Origin: Rubrivivax sp.
GTDB lineage: Bacteria; Pseudomonadota; Gammaproteobacteria; Burkholderiales; Burkholderiaceae_C
DNA: 64,000 nt
Assembly (NCBI GenBank): GCA_019635315.1
Contig: JAHBZT010000004.1
Coordinates: 643,902-707,901, forward strand
Direction: 5' to 3'
Below the pieces are notes generated by a model, which saw only the letters and a program-made list of their open reading frames with translations, ran no database searches and was not told the origin of the DNA. Numbering within the stretch: the stretch's first letter is position 1; each line of letters begins with the position of its first letter. The translations under genes and the position numbers were made by a program. Positions 39,840 to 50,942 of the stretch are shown piece by piece.

Positions 39840-40598
39840 TCACTTCGGCGCCAGCCGGATCGCGCCGTCCAGGCGGATCACCTCGCCGTTGAGCATGTCG
39901 TTCTCGCAGATGTGCACGACCAGCTTGCCGTAGTCCTCGGGCGTGCCCAGGCGGCTGGGGAAGGGCACGCTGGCGGCCAGCGCGTCCTGCACCTCCTTGG
40001 GCATGCCGAAGAGCATCGGCGTGCCGAAGATGCCCGGCGCGATGGTCATGTTGCGGATGCCGCTGCGCGCCAGGTCGCGCGCGATCGGCAGCGTCATGCC
40101 GACCACGCCGCCCTTGCTGGCGCTGTAGGCGGCCTGGCCGATCTGGCCGTCGTAGGCGGCCACGCTGGCGGTGCTGATCAGCACGCCGCGCTCGCCGGTG
40201 GGCTCGGGCGCATTCTTCGCCATCGCGTCGGCCGCCAGGCGGATCATGTTGAAGCTGCCGACCAGGTTGATGTTGATCACGCGCTGGAACTGCGCCAGCG
40301 GGTGGGGGCCGTCCTTGCCGACGGTCTTGACGCCGATCGCGATGCCGGCACAGTTGACCAGACCCATCAGCTTGCCCATCGAGGCGGCCTTGGCGACCAC
40401 CGCCTGGCCGTCGGCCTCCGAGGTGACGTCGCACTTGACGAAGGCGCCGCGCAGCTCGGTCGCCGCGGCCTCGCCCTTGTCGGCCTGCACGTCGGCGATG
40501 ACCAGCTGCGCGCCGCGCGCGGCCAGCGCGGCCGCCGCGCCATGGCCGAGACCGGACGCGCCGCCGGTGACGATGAAGACCTTGCCTGAGATGTCCAT
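39840..40598 (-). CDS. Short-chain dehydrogenase, 3-hydroxyacyl-CoA dehydrogenase type 2-like
   Basis: A 252-aa SDR with cofactor motif TGGASGLG (11-18), DV at the acidic NAD-specificity position, [10 protein letters not shown], and the catalytic block [22 protein letters not shown]. The C-terminal [35 protein letters not shown] closely follows HSD17B10/3-hydroxyacyl-CoA dehydrogenase type-2 proteins. It likely oxidises 3-hydroxyacyl-CoA in beta-oxidation, for example of branched acyl chains. AAAGGAAA lies before the ATG. It stands alone, transcribed towards the sulfotransferase gene. Confidence 0.93.
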   Translation of the reverse strand: MDISGKVFIVTGGASGLGHGAAAALAARGAQLVIADVQADKGEAAATELRGAFVKCDVTSEADGQAVVAKAASMGKLMGLVNCAGIAIGVKTVGKDGPHPLAQFQRVININLVGSFNMIRLAADAMAKNAPEPTGERGVLISTASVAAYDGQIGQAAYSASKGGVVGMTLPIARDLARSGIRNMTIAPGIFGTPMLFGMPKEVQDALAASVPFPSRLGTPEDYGKLVVHICENDMLNGEVIRLDGAIRLAPK

Positions 40599-40701
40599 GG
40601 GTTTCCTTTCGTGGGGCGGTGGGCCGCCGCGGAGCGGCCTGCGTTGAACGGGCAGTCCCGAGCCTGCTGAACTTACCATGCCGCCGACCGGCGGCGGCTG
40701 G

Positions 40702-43653
40702 TCACGCGGCTGGTGCGGGTCCGGCCTCGGCCGGCTCGGGCGGCAGCATTGCCAGCACCTGCGAAGGCGCGAGCGCACGACCGGCCTCCTGCAACGCGGC
40801 CGCGCGCGCGGCGCCCAGCAGATGGACGATGAGGCGCCGCGCGCGCCGGACCTCCCGCGCCTCGATGCGGTTGACCGGTCCCATCTGCCGCGCCCAGGCG
40901 GCGGTGATGTAGCCGTGCAGCAGGGCAGCGGGCTCGGCGCGGCCGCTCGTCGCCCAGGCCTCGGGCAGGTGCAGCAGCGCCCACAGCAGCATCGTATGCT
41001 GATGCGACCGGGTTGCCAGGCGCACGGCAGCCTCGAGTGCCGCCGCCGCGTCGGCGCTGCGGCGCAGGCGCAGGCGCACGCGGCCGAGCTGCACCAGCCC
41101 GCCCAGCGTCGTGAGGGTTTCCTCCGCGCGCCGGGCGTCGGCGATGCAGGCCTCCAGCAGCGCCGCCGCCGCGGACTCGCGCCCCGTCCAGCCCAGGCAG
41201 GCGGCCAGGTCGAGCTGGCGCAGGCGCAGGCGCGGCAGGTCGCCGTGGCGCTCGTGCAGCCGCATGCAGCGCTCGACCAGGCCTTCGGCCCTGGCGTAGT
41301 CCTCGTGCAGGTTGACGGCCACCATGGCCTGCGCGCGCAGCACGTCCAGCAGGGCCATGTCGTCGCCGCTGGACTCGGCGTCGACGAGGGCCTCGGCCAG
41401 CCAGCCGTCGATCGCGCCGATGTCCTGCGCCAGGTACATGGCGGCGGTGACGCGCGCGACCTGCGCGAAGGCGCGCTGCGCCGGGTCGGGCGCCAGCGCG
41501 AGGGCACGCTCGGCCAGCGCGCGTGCCCGCTCGGGGCGGCCTGACAGCAGCCACAGGCCGGCGAGCACCTGGCTGCCGCTGCTCGCGCGCGCGGGATCGC
41601 CGGTCGCGCCGACGGCCTGCTCCAACACCGCCAGCACCGCCGCCGACAGCGGCTGCTGGTTCCAGTGGCGGCGCAGGGCGACCGCCAGGTCCAGCGCCTG
41701 CTCGAGCGCATCGTCGCCAGGGGCGGTCTCGATCAGCGCCGCCACCTGCGGCGTCTCCGACTCGAAGCGCCGGCCCCGCTGGCCGGCGGCGCTGCGTGCC
41801 AGCGCCGCGAGCGCCAGGCGCAGCGCCGCGCGCACCCGGCGCGGCTCGTCGGCGCCGCACTGCTCGGCCGCATACTCGCGCACCGGCGGCAGCAGGCTGT
41901 ACAGCGTGCCGCCTGACCCGTCCGGCACGGCGCGCAGCAGCGAGGTCTCCAGCGCCTCGGCCAGCAGGGCCTGCACGCGCGTCAATGCAAGCCCGGTGTC
42001 CGAGCCGCCGGCCGGCGGGCCGAGCGCCGCGAAGGCGCAGGCCGCGGTCTCGGCGCTGGCCGGGGCCGGCAGCACCGACAGGGCCCGCAGCAGCTGCGCC
42101 GCCTCGGGGCGCAGCTGCTCCCAGCTCCAGGCGACGACATGGCGCATCGACGCGTGGCGCGAGCGGGCGCCGGCGCGCACCGAGGGCCGCGCCAGCAGGT
42201 CCAGCATCGGCGAGCCCGCGCCGGCGCGCAGCCGGTCCAGCAGCTCGGCCGGCTGAAGCGCGCGCAGACGCGAGGCCGCGAGCTCGATGGCCAGCGGCAT
42301 GCCGCCGAGTATTCGCGTCAGGCTGACCACCGGCCCGACGTTGCCGGCCGTGAGGTGGAAGTCCGGTCGCGAGGCGCGCGCCCGATCGACGAACAGGGCC
42401 ACCGCCGGGCTGGTCATCGCGGTCTCGATGTCCGCCTCGGGCGCGGCCAGCGCCAGCCCGGGCAGTTCGACGATCCGCTCGCCGTCCAGGTGCAGGCGGC
42501 GGCGCGAGGTCAGCAGCACGTGCAGCGAGGGCGCGGCGTGCAGCAGTGACTCCACCAGCGCCGCGGCGGCGTCGTCGAGCTGCTCGACGTTGTCGAAGAC
42601 CGCCAGCGTCGGCGCCGCGCCCAGCGCGTCGGCCAGCCGCACGACGGGGTCGCCCGACCCGGCCGGGCGCAGCAGGCGCAGCAGCGCGTCGACCACGGTG
42701 GCGGCATCGCGGCAGTCGGCCAGCGGCGCGAAGAGCACGTGCTCGAAGGGCGCGTGCGGCGGCGCCGACGCCGCGGCCTGGGGACCGGCCGGCGCGGCCG
42801 GCTCGAGCAGCGCATGCGCCAGCTCGCAGGCCAGCCGCGTCTTGCCGCTGCCGCCCGGCCCGAGCAGCGTCACCAGACGTTCCGTCACGACAGTTCCGCG
42901 CAGCCGCGCCAGCGGCTGCGAAGTGCCGAAGGCGCGTGTCCAGTAGTCCGGCAGGCTGCCGATGGCGCGCGGTCTGCCGGGCGGCGCGGGAGGCGCGACG
43001 GGCGAAGCATGGGTGCTCCCGTCCGGGGGACGGTCCGCCGGGGCGGCCACTGGCGCCGTGTGCGGCCGGCCCGCCGCGGCCCCGGCCAGGGCCTGCCGGG
43101 CGCCGGGCGCGGCGCCGCGGCGGGCCAGGCGGGCGGACAGCTCTTCGAGCCGGCGCCGCTCGGCGAGCACCCAGTCGTCGTAGTGGCCGGGCATGAAGTC
43201 GCCGACATACAGGCTGCACGCCCGGCCCGCGTCGCCGGCTGCCATCGCCTGCTCGAACTGCAGCACGTCGCAGGCCAGTGCGCCGGCGGCGATGCGCACC
43301 GCCTGCCGGTCGGCCAGCAGCAGCGGCGGCCAGGTCGCGTCGGGCGGCTCGAGCAGGCTGCGCAGCTGCGACAGGGCCTGGCGAAGCCGCGAGCGGCCGG
43401 CCTGCGGCGGCGCGTCGGGCCACAGCAGGTCGATCAGCTCTTCGCGCGGGTGCGCACGCTGCGGTGCCATGGCCAGACGGGCCAGCAGGCAGGCCACGGC
43501 ACGCGTTGGCCAGCGCTCGACCGTGCGTTGCGACGAGACGGCCTGCACCCGCCCCAGCAATTGCACCTGCCAATGGGCCGCCGCGGCGCCGGGCGCAGCG
43601 GGCGGCACCGCCGCGGGCGGAGCAGTCGGTCGGTCCGTCGAGATCGGGGGCAC
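40702..43653 (-). CDS. AfsR/SARP-like ATPase transcriptional regulator
   Basis: A 983-aa protein with a GTG start and no clear ribosome-binding site. Residues about 28-170 have a winged-helix plus BTAD-like part ([37 protein letters not shown]). An AP-rich linker leads to an NB-ARC/LuxR-type ATPase with Walker [11 protein letters not shown] near 264-273 and [17 protein letters not shown]. The C-terminal 400 residues are TPR-like. SARP/AfsR proteins control secondary metabolism in Streptomyces. The target is unknown; it may control the adjacent SDR or modification island. Its upstream 288 bp hold nothing recognisable. Confidence 0.85.
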   Translation of the reverse strand: MPPISTDRPTAPPAAVPPAAPGAAAAHWQVQLLGRVQAVSSQRTVERWPTRAVACLLARLAMAPQRAHPREELIDLLWPDAPPQAGRSRLRQALSQLRSLLEPPDATWPPLLLADRQAVRIAAGALACDVLQFEQAMAAGDAGRACSLYVGDFMPGHYDDWVLAERRRLEELSARLARRGAAPGARQALAGAAAGRPHTAPVAAPADRPPDGSTHASPVAPPAPPGRPRAIGSLPDYWTRAFGTSQPLARLRGTVVTERLVTLLGPGGSGKTRLACELAHALLEPAAPAGPQAAASAPPHAPFEHVLFAPLADCRDAATVVDALLRLLRPAGSGDPVVRLADALGAAPTLAVFDNVEQLDDAAAALVESLLHAAPSLHVLLTSRRRLHLDGERIVELPGLALAAPEADIETAMTSPAVALFVDRARASRPDFHLTAGNVGPVVSLTRILGGMPLAIELAASRLRALQPAELLDRLRAGAGSPMLDLLARPSVRAGARSRHASMRHVVAWSWEQLRPEAAQLLRALSVLPAPASAETAACAFAALGPPAGGSDTGLALTRVQALLAEALETSLLRAVPDGSGGTLYSLLPPVREYAAEQCGADEPRRVRAALRLALAALARSAAGQRGRRFESETPQVAALIETAPGDDALEQALDLAVALRRHWNQQPLSAAVLAVLEQAVGATGDPARASSGSQVLAGLWLLSGRPERARALAERALALAPDPAQRAFAQVARVTAAMYLAQDIGAIDGWLAEALVDAESSGDDMALLDVLRAQAMVAVNLHEDYARAEGLVERCMRLHERHGDLPRLRLRQLDLAACLGWTGRESAAAALLEACIADARRAEETLTTLGGLVQLGRVRLRLRRSADAAAALEAAVRLATRSHQHTMLLWALLHLPEAWATSGRAEPAALLHGYITAAWARQMGPVNRIEAREVRRARRLIVHLLGAARAAALQEAGRALAPSQVLAMLPPEPAEAGPAPAA

Positions 43654-43941
43654 GGCAGGTCGCGGGTCGGCCGCCTGGGCGGGGCGACCCGACCGTTCGC
43701 GGTCGGGCGCCGCGTCTTCTGACGGCCAGGCCGATTCTAGGAATCGCCCTCGCGCCCGCCGCCGGCCGCATGCGGGCGCAGTTCACGGCGCATCGCCAGT
43801 CGCGGGCGGCCCGCACGCCGCAGCGCCCGCCGGCGACGCGCCCGGCCCGGCCTTCGGCGCCCGGGAGACCGGGCCCCGGGGGCGCCTGCCACGGTCGCCG
43901 CGGCCCGGCGGCCGGCGCCGATGCGCGCCGGCGGCGCCGGC

Positions 43942-44694
<753 letters not shown>

Positions 44695-44741
44695 TCAGCC
44701 TGACGCGCAGGCCGCGTCGCAGGGCCCGCGGCGCAGCCGCT

Positions 44742-45506
44742 TCAGCCGGCCGCCGCGAACAGCGCGCGCACGCGCTGCAAGTCCGCCGGCGTGTCGACGC
44801 CGGGGCCCGGCGCGGACGCCGCGACATGCACCGCGATGCGTTCGCCGTGCCACAGCACGCGCAGCTGCTCCAGCGATTCGCACTGTTCCAGCGGCGCGGG
44901 CGGCAGCGCCGGGAAGCGGCGCAGGAAGCCGGCACGGTAGCCGTACAGACCGACATGGCGCAGCGGCGCCGGCTGCGCGGGCAGGGTGGTGACGCCGCCG
45001 GCATGGCCGTCGCGCCACCAGGGCAGCGGGGCGCGACTGAACAGCAGGGCGCGCCCGCCGGCATCGAGCACGACCTTGACGACGTTCGGGTTCAGGTAGT
45101 CGGCCAGTTCGTGCAGCGCGTGCGCGGCGGTGCTCATCACGCAGTCCGGCCGCTCGTCCAGCAGTTCGGCGCAGCGGCGCACCAGCAGCGGGTCGATCAG
45201 CGGCTCGTCGCCCTGCACGTTGACGATGCGGTCGTCGCCGTCCAGGTCCAGCAGCATGCAGGCCTCGGCCAGGCGGTCGCTGCCGCTGGCATGGTCTTCG
45301 CGCGTCAGCACCGCGGCCACGCCATGTTCGGCGCAGGCCGCGGCGATGCGCGGGTGGTCGCAGGCGACGACAACGCGCGCGGCGCCGCTCTCGGCGGCGC
45401 GCTCGGCGACGCGCACGACCATCGGGCGGCCGGCGATGTCGGCCAGCGGCTTGTCCGGCAGCCGCGTCGACGCCAGGCGCGCCGGGATCAGGACCGTGAA
45501 GTCCAC
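44742..45506 (-). CDS. kdsB: 3-deoxy-manno-octulosonate cytidylyltransferase
   Basis: A 254-aa enzyme starting at GTG 45506 ([20 protein letters not shown]). The nucleotide-binding Arg and Lys are in this first block; [11 protein letters not shown] and [12 protein letters not shown] are family landmarks. It activates Kdo as CMP-Kdo for lipopolysaccharide inner-core synthesis. It lies in the order lpxK-trm112-kdsB-adk typical of betaproteobacteria. Confidence 0.97.
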   Translation of the reverse strand: MDFTVLIPARLASTRLPDKPLADIAGRPMVVRVAERAAESGAARVVVACDHPRIAAACAEHGVAAVLTREDHASGSDRLAEACMLLDLDGDDRIVNVQGDEPLIDPLLVRRCAELLDERPDCVMSTAAHALHELADYLNPNVVKVVLDAGGRALLFSRAPLPWWRDGHAGGVTTLPAQPAPLRHVGLYGYRAGFLRRFPALPPAPLEQCESLEQLRVLWHGERIAVHVAASAPGPGVDTPADLQRVRALFAAAG

Positions 45507-45550
45507 GCCGTCAGCGCCCGTTCACCAAGGTGCGCCGGTGGCGGGGTGCA

Positions 45551-45805
45551 TCAGGACGAACCGGCCTGGCCGGGCATCCGGGCCCCCTCGGGGGGCGCGC
45601 CGGGCGCGGCCCAGCCCTCGGGGCCTTCGGAGGGCTGTGCCTCGCTCTCCAGCATGACGGGGATGCCGTCGCGTATCGGAAAGGCCAGCCGGTCGGCCGG
45701 GCAGACCAGCGCGGTCGGGCGCGACTCGCCGTCGCGACGCAGCTGCAGCGGCCCCTTGCACAGGGGGCACACCAGCAGCGAGATCAGGCGGTGGTCCAGG
45801 CTCAT
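45551..45805 (-). CDS. Trm112-family (YcaR-like) small protein
   Basis: An 84-aa protein with VCPLCKGPL at the N-terminus and LVCPADRLAFPIRDGIPVMLESEA, the standard Trm112/YcaR pattern with the second Cys pair reduced to one. Eukaryotic Trm112 activates methyltransferases; the role of bacterial members is unclear. Its ATG overlaps the lpxK stop by 4 nt. The tail after residue 60 is Gly/Pro-rich. Confidence 0.94.
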   Translation of the reverse strand: MSLDHRLISLLVCPLCKGPLQLRRDGESRPTALVCPADRLAFPIRDGIPVMLESEAQPSEGPEGWAAPGAPPEGARMPGQAGSS

Positions 45806-46875
45806 CGGGACGGTGCTTGCGGTCGGCGCGGCGCGCGCGGGGCGGCCCGCAGTCGCCGGTGCAGGGCATCGACCAGCGCCGCGGGCAGTTCGAAGTCTAG
45901 CGGCAGCACCCAGACGCCGGCCGTGCCCGGCTGCGAAGGGTCCAGCTTGACGGCGTCCTTCTCGGTCGTGACGACCCCGGCAGCGGGCGGCCAGGGCAGC
46001 GTCGCATAGGCATGGTGGTCGGGCAGCGGCCGCGGCTCGAAGCGCAGCCCGGCCGCGTCCAGCATCGCGAAGAATTTCTGCGGCGCCGCGATGCCGGCCA
46101 CGGCGAGCAGCATGCGCCCCTGCAGGGCCTGCAGAGGCTTTGCCGCGCCAACGTCGCCGCGCGCCCAGGCCGCCAGCGGCCAGGCCTGCACCAGCGCGCG
46201 CCGGGCCAGCGCGCCGGGCAAGGCGGTGCTGGCCACGCCGCCGGTATAGAGCAGTGCGCGCTGCGGCGGCAGCGCCGCCGGCAGCGGCTCGCGCAGCGGG
46301 CCCGCCGGCAGCAGCAGGCCGTTGCCAGCGCCGCGTTCGTCGAAGACCACGCATTCCGCGTCGCGGGCCAGGCGATGGTGCTGCAGGCCGTCGTCGGCGA
46401 TGACCAGGTCCACCCCCGGGTGGGCCGCACACAGCGCCGAGGCGGCCGCCACACGGTCGCGGCCGACCCACACCGGCACGCCGCAGCGCCGGCGGATCAG
46501 CAGCGGTTCGTCGCCGACCGCCGCCGCGCTGTCGCCGGGGGCCACTTCGCGCAGCGCCTCGTGGGTGCGACCGTAGCCGCGCGAGACCACGCCCGGGTGC
46601 CAGCCGCGCTCGTGCAGCGCATGCACGAGCGCGATGACGGTCGGTGTCTTGCCGGCACCGCCGACGACCAGGTTGCCGACCACCAGCACCGGTACCGGCG
46701 CGCGGCGCGGCCGCGCCAGCGCGCGGTGCAGCACGGCCAGCATGCGGTACAGCCACGACAGCGGGCGCAGCGCCTGCGCCAGCAGGCTGGGGCGCTCGCG
46801 CCACCAGTGGCGCTGCAGCATCCCGGCCATCCGGCGGCCGGCAGCGGGCCCGGATGCGCCGGCGCGCGACGCCAT
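45802..46875 (-). CDS. lpxK: Tetraacyldisaccharide 4'-kinase
   Basis: A 357-aa inner-membrane-associated P-loop kinase with VVGNLVVGGAGKTPT, RGYGR, VIADDGLQHHRLARD and VVTTEKDAVKL. It phosphorylates the 4' position of the lipid A precursor. It overlaps the Trm112 gene and starts 5 nt after exbD. The start at 46875 is the first Met; ATG 46830 (MAGMLQRHW) also looks possible. Confidence 0.97.
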   Translation of the reverse strand: MASRAGASGPAAGRRMAGMLQRHWWRERPSLLAQALRPLSWLYRMLAVLHRALARPRRAPVPVLVVGNLVVGGAGKTPTVIALVHALHERGWHPGVVSRGYGRTHEALREVAPGDSAAAVGDEPLLIRRRCGVPVWVGRDRVAAASALCAAHPGVDLVIADDGLQHHRLARDAECVVFDERGAGNGLLLPAGPLREPLPAALPPQRALLYTGGVASTALPGALARRALVQAWPLAAWARGDVGAAKPLQALQGRMLLAVAGIAAPQKFFAMLDAAGLRFEPRPLPDHHAYATLPWPPAAGVVTTEKDAVKLDPSQPGTAGVWVLPLDFELPAALVDALHRRLRAAPRAPRRPQAPSR

Positions 46876-46880
46876 GACCG

Positions 46881-47306
46881 TCAGCGCGGGATCGGCGGCT
46901 TGGTCTGCGCGGCGAAGGTCAGCCGCGCCAGGCCGGCGCGCCGCGCCGCATCGAGCACGTTGATCACCGCTTGGTGCGCGGCCATCGCGTCGGCCGACAC
47001 GATGACCACCGTGTCGGCCTGCCCGCCGGCGGCGGCCGCCAGTTCGGCGGTCAGCAACTCGACACTGCGGCCGTCGACCGGCTTGCGGTTGATCGCGTAG
47101 CGCCCGTCGGCGGCGACCGCGACGACGACCTCCCGCGGCCGCTCGGCCAGGCGCTCGGCGTCGGCCGAGGGCAGGTTGACCTGCAACTCGGTGAAGCGCG
47201 AGTAGGTGGTGGTCAGCATCAGGAAGATCAGCACCACCAGCAGCACGTCGATGAAGGCGATCAGGTTGATCTCCGGATCGTCGATGCGGCGGCGGCCGAA
47301 CTTCAT
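46881..47306 (-). CDS. exbD: ExbD/TolR-family biopolymer transport protein
   Basis: A 141-aa inner-membrane protein with one transmembrane segment (INLIAFIDVLLVVLIFLMLTTTY) that carries the conserved Asp needed for proton coupling, and a periplasmic domain. I choose ATG 47306 (MKFGRRR). A GTG at 47330 would overlap the exbB stop and add 8 residues. With ExbB it powers TonB, which both receptors in this window need. Confidence 0.93.
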   Translation of the reverse strand: MKFGRRRIDDPEINLIAFIDVLLVVLIFLMLTTTYSRFTELQVNLPSADAERLAERPREVVVAVAADGRYAINRKPVDGRSVELLTAELAAAAGGQADTVVIVSADAMAAHQAVINVLDAARRAGLARLTFAAQTKPPIPR

Positions 47307-47322
47307 CGCGGCGCGGGCCTGC

Positions 47323-47955
47323 TCAGCCACGGACGACGAAGCGCATCAGGTGCGGCACCATGCGCTCGGCGGCCATCTCCATCGCGAGCTGGAACTCGTC
47401 GACGCGGCCGCGGAAGTAGCGGTAGAACATCAGCGCGGGAATCGCGATCATCAGCCCGAACGCGGTGTTGTAGAGCGCGATCGAGATGCCGTGCGCCAGC
47501 TGCGCCGGGTTGCCGCCGGCGCCCGCCGTGGGGGCCTGCGAGCCGAAGATCTCGATCATGCCGATCACGGTGCCCATCAGCCCCAGCAGCGGCGCCGCCG
47601 AGGCGATGGTGCCCAGCGTGTTCAGGTAGCGCTCGAGCCGGTGCACGGCGATGCGGCCGGCATTCTCGAAGGACTGGCGCAGCGCTTCCTCGGTGATGCG
47701 CGGTTCGGCGACCACGCTGCGCACGCCGGCGGCGAGCACGCTGCCCATCACCGAGTTGTCGGCCAGCTTGTTGACCACGTCGGCCGGCGGCAGGCTCGAG
47801 CGCGTGACGCCGACGACCTCGTCGACCAGCGTCTCCGGCGCGACGGCCGAGGGTCGCAGGTGCCACAGGCGCTCGATGACGAGCGCGAGCGCGACGATGG
47901 AGCACAGGATCAGCGGCCAGATCGGCCAACCGGCCGCTTGTATGATCGACAGCAA
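47323..47955 (-). CDS. exbB: ExbB/MotA/TolQ-family proton channel protein
   Basis: A 210-aa inner-membrane protein with three transmembrane segments (PIWPLILCSIVALALVIERL; LGTIASAAPLLGLMGTVIGMI; ISIALYNTAFGLMIAIPALMFY). I place the start at TTG 47955 because GAGAAAG lies at proper distance and the N-terminus LSIIQAAGWPIW is family-like. A GTG at 48000 would add an atypical extension. Operon with exbD, lpxK and kdsB. Confidence 0.92.
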   Translation of the reverse strand: MLSIIQAAGWPIWPLILCSIVALALVIERLWHLRPSAVAPETLVDEVVGVTRSSLPPADVVNKLADNSVMGSVLAAGVRSVVAEPRITEEALRQSFENAGRIAVHRLERYLNTLGTIASAAPLLGLMGTVIGMIEIFGSQAPTAGAGGNPAQLAHGISIALYNTAFGLMIAIPALMFYRYFRGRVDEFQLAMEMAAERMVPHLMRFVVRG

Positions 47956-48377
47956 GGCTTTCTCTGCGGCGTTGTCGAGGGGGCCGGCGCATCGGTGCAC
48001 CGGACGATGGCGCCGGATTATGGGGCAGGCCTCCGCGCGGAATCCCGGCGCCCGGGCCCGGATTGCAGGCCAATTCCGGCGCCATGTGCCGGCCGCCGGC
48101 CCGCCGGGTCGCCGATGCTTGCCATGCCCCGGTCGCGAACGGGCGCAGCCGATGCACGGGGTCTGTGGACAACTTTGTGGGCAAGACGCTGGACAACGGG
48201 CCGGCGCGTGCGCCAGGCCTGCGCCCGGCCCCGCTGCTCAAAAGTCGGGCACCCGTTTTTTCAACGGAATCAGTCACTTGCACGAAGAAATCAGTTTGAT
48301 GACAAGGGTGATCGTTCGCCGGCCCTGGACTGGCGCGGCTGTGGAGTTCCCGACCCGCGCCATTGCTGGCGATTCGC
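47956..48377. other. 422-bp divergent intergenic region exbB/xseA
   Basis: No recognisable gene. It contains TGTGGACAA at 48164-48172, one mismatch from a DnaA box, as an isolated copy, and an AT-richer stretch at 48225-48300. Promoters for exbB (minus) and xseA (plus) must lie here, but I could not define boxes. Confidence 0.4.
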
Positions 48378-49727
48378 GTGGCTGAGGCCGCGATCACCGC
48401 ACCAGCGCGCGCGCCCTGGGGCGTGGCGGCGCTGCTGCTGGCCACCGCCGATGCGCTGGCGGCGCGCTTCGGCGCCGTCACGGTGCGCGGCGAGCTGTCC
48501 GGCTTCTCGCGTGCCGCCAGCGGCCACTGCTACTTCGCGCTGAAGGACGCCGACGGCGCGCCGGCGCTGCTGCGCTGTGCCATGTTCCGCCGCGCGGCAT
48601 CGCTCGTGGACTTCGCACCGGCCGACGGGCAGCAGGTGGAGGTGCGCGGCCGGCTCGGCCTGTACGAGCCGCGCGGCGAGCTGAACCTGGTCGTCGAGAG
48701 CCTGCAGCGCCTGGGCACCGGCACGCTGTACGAGGAATTCCTGCGCCGCCGCGCCATGCTGCAGGCGCAGGGCCTGTTCGACGCCGCGCGCAAGCGGCCG
48801 CTGCCGCCGTACCCGCGGGCGCTGGGCATCGTGACCTCGCTGGGTGCGGCGGCGCTGCACGACGTGCTGACCGCGCTGGCCCGGCGCGCGCCGCAGCTGC
48901 GCGTCGTCGTCTACCCGAGCCCGGTGCAGGGCCCCGAGGCGCCGGCGGCGCTGGCGCAGGCGCTGCACACGGCCGGGCTGCGCCGCAGCGCAGACGGCAC
49001 CGAACTGCTGCTGCTGGTGCGCGGCGGCGGCTCGCTGGAGGACCTGTGGGCCTTCAACGACGAGCGCGTCGTGCGCGCCGTGGCCGCGAGCCCGCTGCCG
49101 GTGGTCTGCGGCGTCGGCCACGAGACCGACCTGACGCTGGCCGACCTGGCCGCCGACCTGCGCGCGCCGACGCCCACCGCGGCGGCCGAGCTCGCGGCGC
49201 CGGTGCGCGACGAACTGCTGGCCGGCCTGCAGGGGCGCGCCGACCGGCTGCGGCCTGCGGTCGAACGCCAGCTGCACAGCCGAGCGCAGCGCCTGGACGC
49301 CGCCGCCGCGCGCCTGGGCCGGCCCGCGCAGGTGCTGGCGCCGCACCTGCAGCGCCTGGCGCACCAGCAGCAGCGGCTGCAGCGCGCGCTGCAGTCGCGC
49401 CGCGAACGGCTGGCCGAGCCGCTGCCGCGCCTGGCGCAACGGCTGGGCCGCGCACTGCAGGGCGAGCTGCAGCGCCACCGGCTGGGCCTGGCGGCCGCGG
49501 CAGCGCGGCTGCAGGCCCAGGACCCGCAGCGCGTGCTGCGCCGCGGCTACGCCTGGGTCGAGTCGGCCGACGGTCGGCCGGTGGTGTCGGCACGCGCCCT
49601 GAAGGTGGGCCAGCAGGTGCGCGCGGTGTGGGCCGACGGCCGTGCCCGCGCCGAGATCCTGCATCTCGAGCCGGCCGCCGGGCCCGGCCCCGAAGGCGAC
49701 GACGTGCCCCTGCCGCCTTCATCGTGA
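48378..49727 (+). CDS. xseA: Exodeoxyribonuclease VII large subunit
   Basis: A 449-aa protein. The N-terminal OB fold runs TVRGELSGFSRAASGHCYFALKD. The nuclease core has PRALGIVTSLGAAALHDVL, VVYPSPVQG, LLLLVRGGGSLEDLWAFND and GVGHETDLTLAD, and a long Gln/Arg-rich coiled coil follows. It degrades single-stranded DNA with XseB. The start is uncertain: GTG 48378 and TTG 48363 are both in frame and lack a clear ribosome-binding site. xseB is not in this window. Confidence 0.95.
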   Translation: MAEAAITAPARAPWGVAALLLATADALAARFGAVTVRGELSGFSRAASGHCYFALKDADGAPALLRCAMFRRAASLVDFAPADGQQVEVRGRLGLYEPRGELNLVVESLQRLGTGTLYEEFLRRRAMLQAQGLFDAARKRPLPPYPRALGIVTSLGAAALHDVLTALARRAPQLRVVVYPSPVQGPEAPAALAQALHTAGLRRSADGTELLLLVRGGGSLEDLWAFNDERVVRAVAASPLPVVCGVGHETDLTLADLAADLRAPTPTAAAELAAPVRDELLAGLQGRADRLRPAVERQLHSRAQRLDAAAARLGRPAQVLAPHLQRLAHQQQRLQRALQSRRERLAEPLPRLAQRLGRALQGELQRHRLGLAAAAARLQAQDPQRVLRRGYAWVESADGRPVVSARALKVGQQVRAVWADGRARAEILHLEPAAGPGPEGDDVPLPPSS

Positions 49728-49738
49728 AGGCGGCTGCC

Positions 49739-49744
49739 TACAAT
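49739..49744 (+). promoter_or_regulatory. Candidate -10 box of sodB
   Basis: TACAAT 56 bp before the sodB ATG, just after the xseA stop. A matching -35 is not clear. Confidence 0.35.
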
Positions 49745-49799
49745 CCTTCGCGCTGACTCCCGGCACGTCCCGGACCCACCCCATCGAACGAGGAGCCCC

Positions 49800-50381
49800 A
49801 TGGAACACACCCTGCCGCCGCTGCCGTATCCGATCGACTCGCTGGCGCCGCACTACAGCCGCGAGACGCTGGAATACCACCACGGCAAGCACCACAACGC
49901 CTATGTCGTGAACCTGAACAACCTGCAGAAGGGCACCGAGTTCGAGAGCATGTCGCTCGAGGACATCGTGAAGAAGTCCAGCGGCGGCATCTACAACAAC
50001 GCCGCGCAGATCTGGAACCACACCTTCTTCTGGAACTGCATGAAGCCCCAGGGCGGCGGCGAACCCTCGGGCGCGCTGGCCGCGGCGATCAACGCCAAGT
50101 GGGGCAGCTATGCGGCCTTCAAGGAGGCCTTCGTCAAGAGTGCGGTCGGCAATTTCGGCTCCGGCTGGACCTGGCTGGTCAAGAAGCCCGACGGCACGGT
50201 GGACATCGTCAACACCGGCGCCGCCGGCACGCCGCTGACCACCGCCGACAAGGCGCTGCTGACGGTCGACGTGTGGGAGCACGCCTACTACATCGACTAC
50301 CGCAACCTGCGCCCGAAGTTCGTCGAGACCTTCCTCGACAAGCTGGTCAACTGGGGCTTCGCGGAAGCCAACTTCGCCTGA
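49800..50381 (+). CDS. sodB: Superoxide dismutase, iron type
   Basis: A 193-aa protein with the Fe/Mn-SOD landmarks: [11 protein letters not shown] with metal His, [30 protein letters not shown], and [13 protein letters not shown] with the metal Asp and His. The NAAQIWNH and FGSGW residues favour Fe. Length is normal. It removes superoxide in the cytoplasm. It is followed convergently by the DUF192 gene with a 16-bp gap. Confidence 0.97.
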   Translation: MEHTLPPLPYPIDSLAPHYSRETLEYHHGKHHNAYVVNLNNLQKGTEFESMSLEDIVKKSSGGIYNNAAQIWNHTFFWNCMKPQGGGEPSGALAAAINAKWGSYAAFKEAFVKSAVGNFGSGWTWLVKKPDGTVDIVNTGAAGTPLTTADKALLTVDVWEHAYYIDYRNLRPKFVETFLDKLVNWGFAEANFA

Positions 50382-50397
50382 AACCGCTCGCGGCGGA

Positions 50398-50862
50398 CTA
50401 CCTGAACGGTCCGCCGCGCAGCCGAAAACCGGGCTGGATGCCGCGCTTGGCAAACCAGCCCTGGTTCATCTCCAGCGCATAACGCACCGGCCGCGCCGAG
50501 CAGTGCGAGCGGTCGGACTGCGGCTGCATGTCGGCCAGGTTGACGATCGTGCCGTCGTCGTCCAGGAACGCGATGGTCAGCGGGATCAGCGTGTTGCGCA
50601 TCCAGAAGCAGCGCACGCCGGCATCGTCGTTGACGAACAGCATGCCCTCGTTGGCGCCCATCGTGGTGCGGAACATCATGCCGGTGGCCTGCTGCTCGGC
50701 ACTCACCGCCAGCTCGGCGCGTATCAGGTGCATGCCGGCGCGCAGGTCCACGGTGGGCAGTTTCGGCTGCGGTCGGTCCTGCGCCCGTGCTGCCGGCAGG
50801 GCCGGCAGCAGCACCATGAAGGCAGCACAGGTCTGGACAAGGAGGCGCTTGATGCAGATCAT
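50398..50862 (-). CDS. DUF192-family exported protein
   Basis: A 154-aa protein with a signal peptide (MICIKRLLVQTCAAFMVLLPALPAARAQ). The core contains ELAVSAEQQATGMMFRT, MLFVND, CFWMRNTLIPLTIAFLDDDGTIV and YALEMNQGWFAKRGI, all DUF192 features. The function is unknown; the family is small and periplasmic. It is divergent from ccoI by 80 bp and convergent with sodB. Confidence 0.92.
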   Translation of the reverse strand: MICIKRLLVQTCAAFMVLLPALPAARAQDRPQPKLPTVDLRAGMHLIRAELAVSAEQQATGMMFRTTMGANEGMLFVNDDAGVRCFWMRNTLIPLTIAFLDDDGTIVNLADMQPQSDRSHCSARPVRYALEMNQGWFAKRGIQPGFRLRGGPFR

Positions 50863-50942
50863 GAGGCTTCGGGGTCCGCGGCCCTAGATTATCGGCGCCG
50901 CGAACGACCCGACGACCGATGCCGGGTTGCCGCCTCCTGCCG

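Noticed and set aside
48164-48172. TGTGGACAA as a DnaA box or origin
   Set aside because: A single imperfect copy without a cluster, AT-rich unwinding region or dnaA/rep gene.
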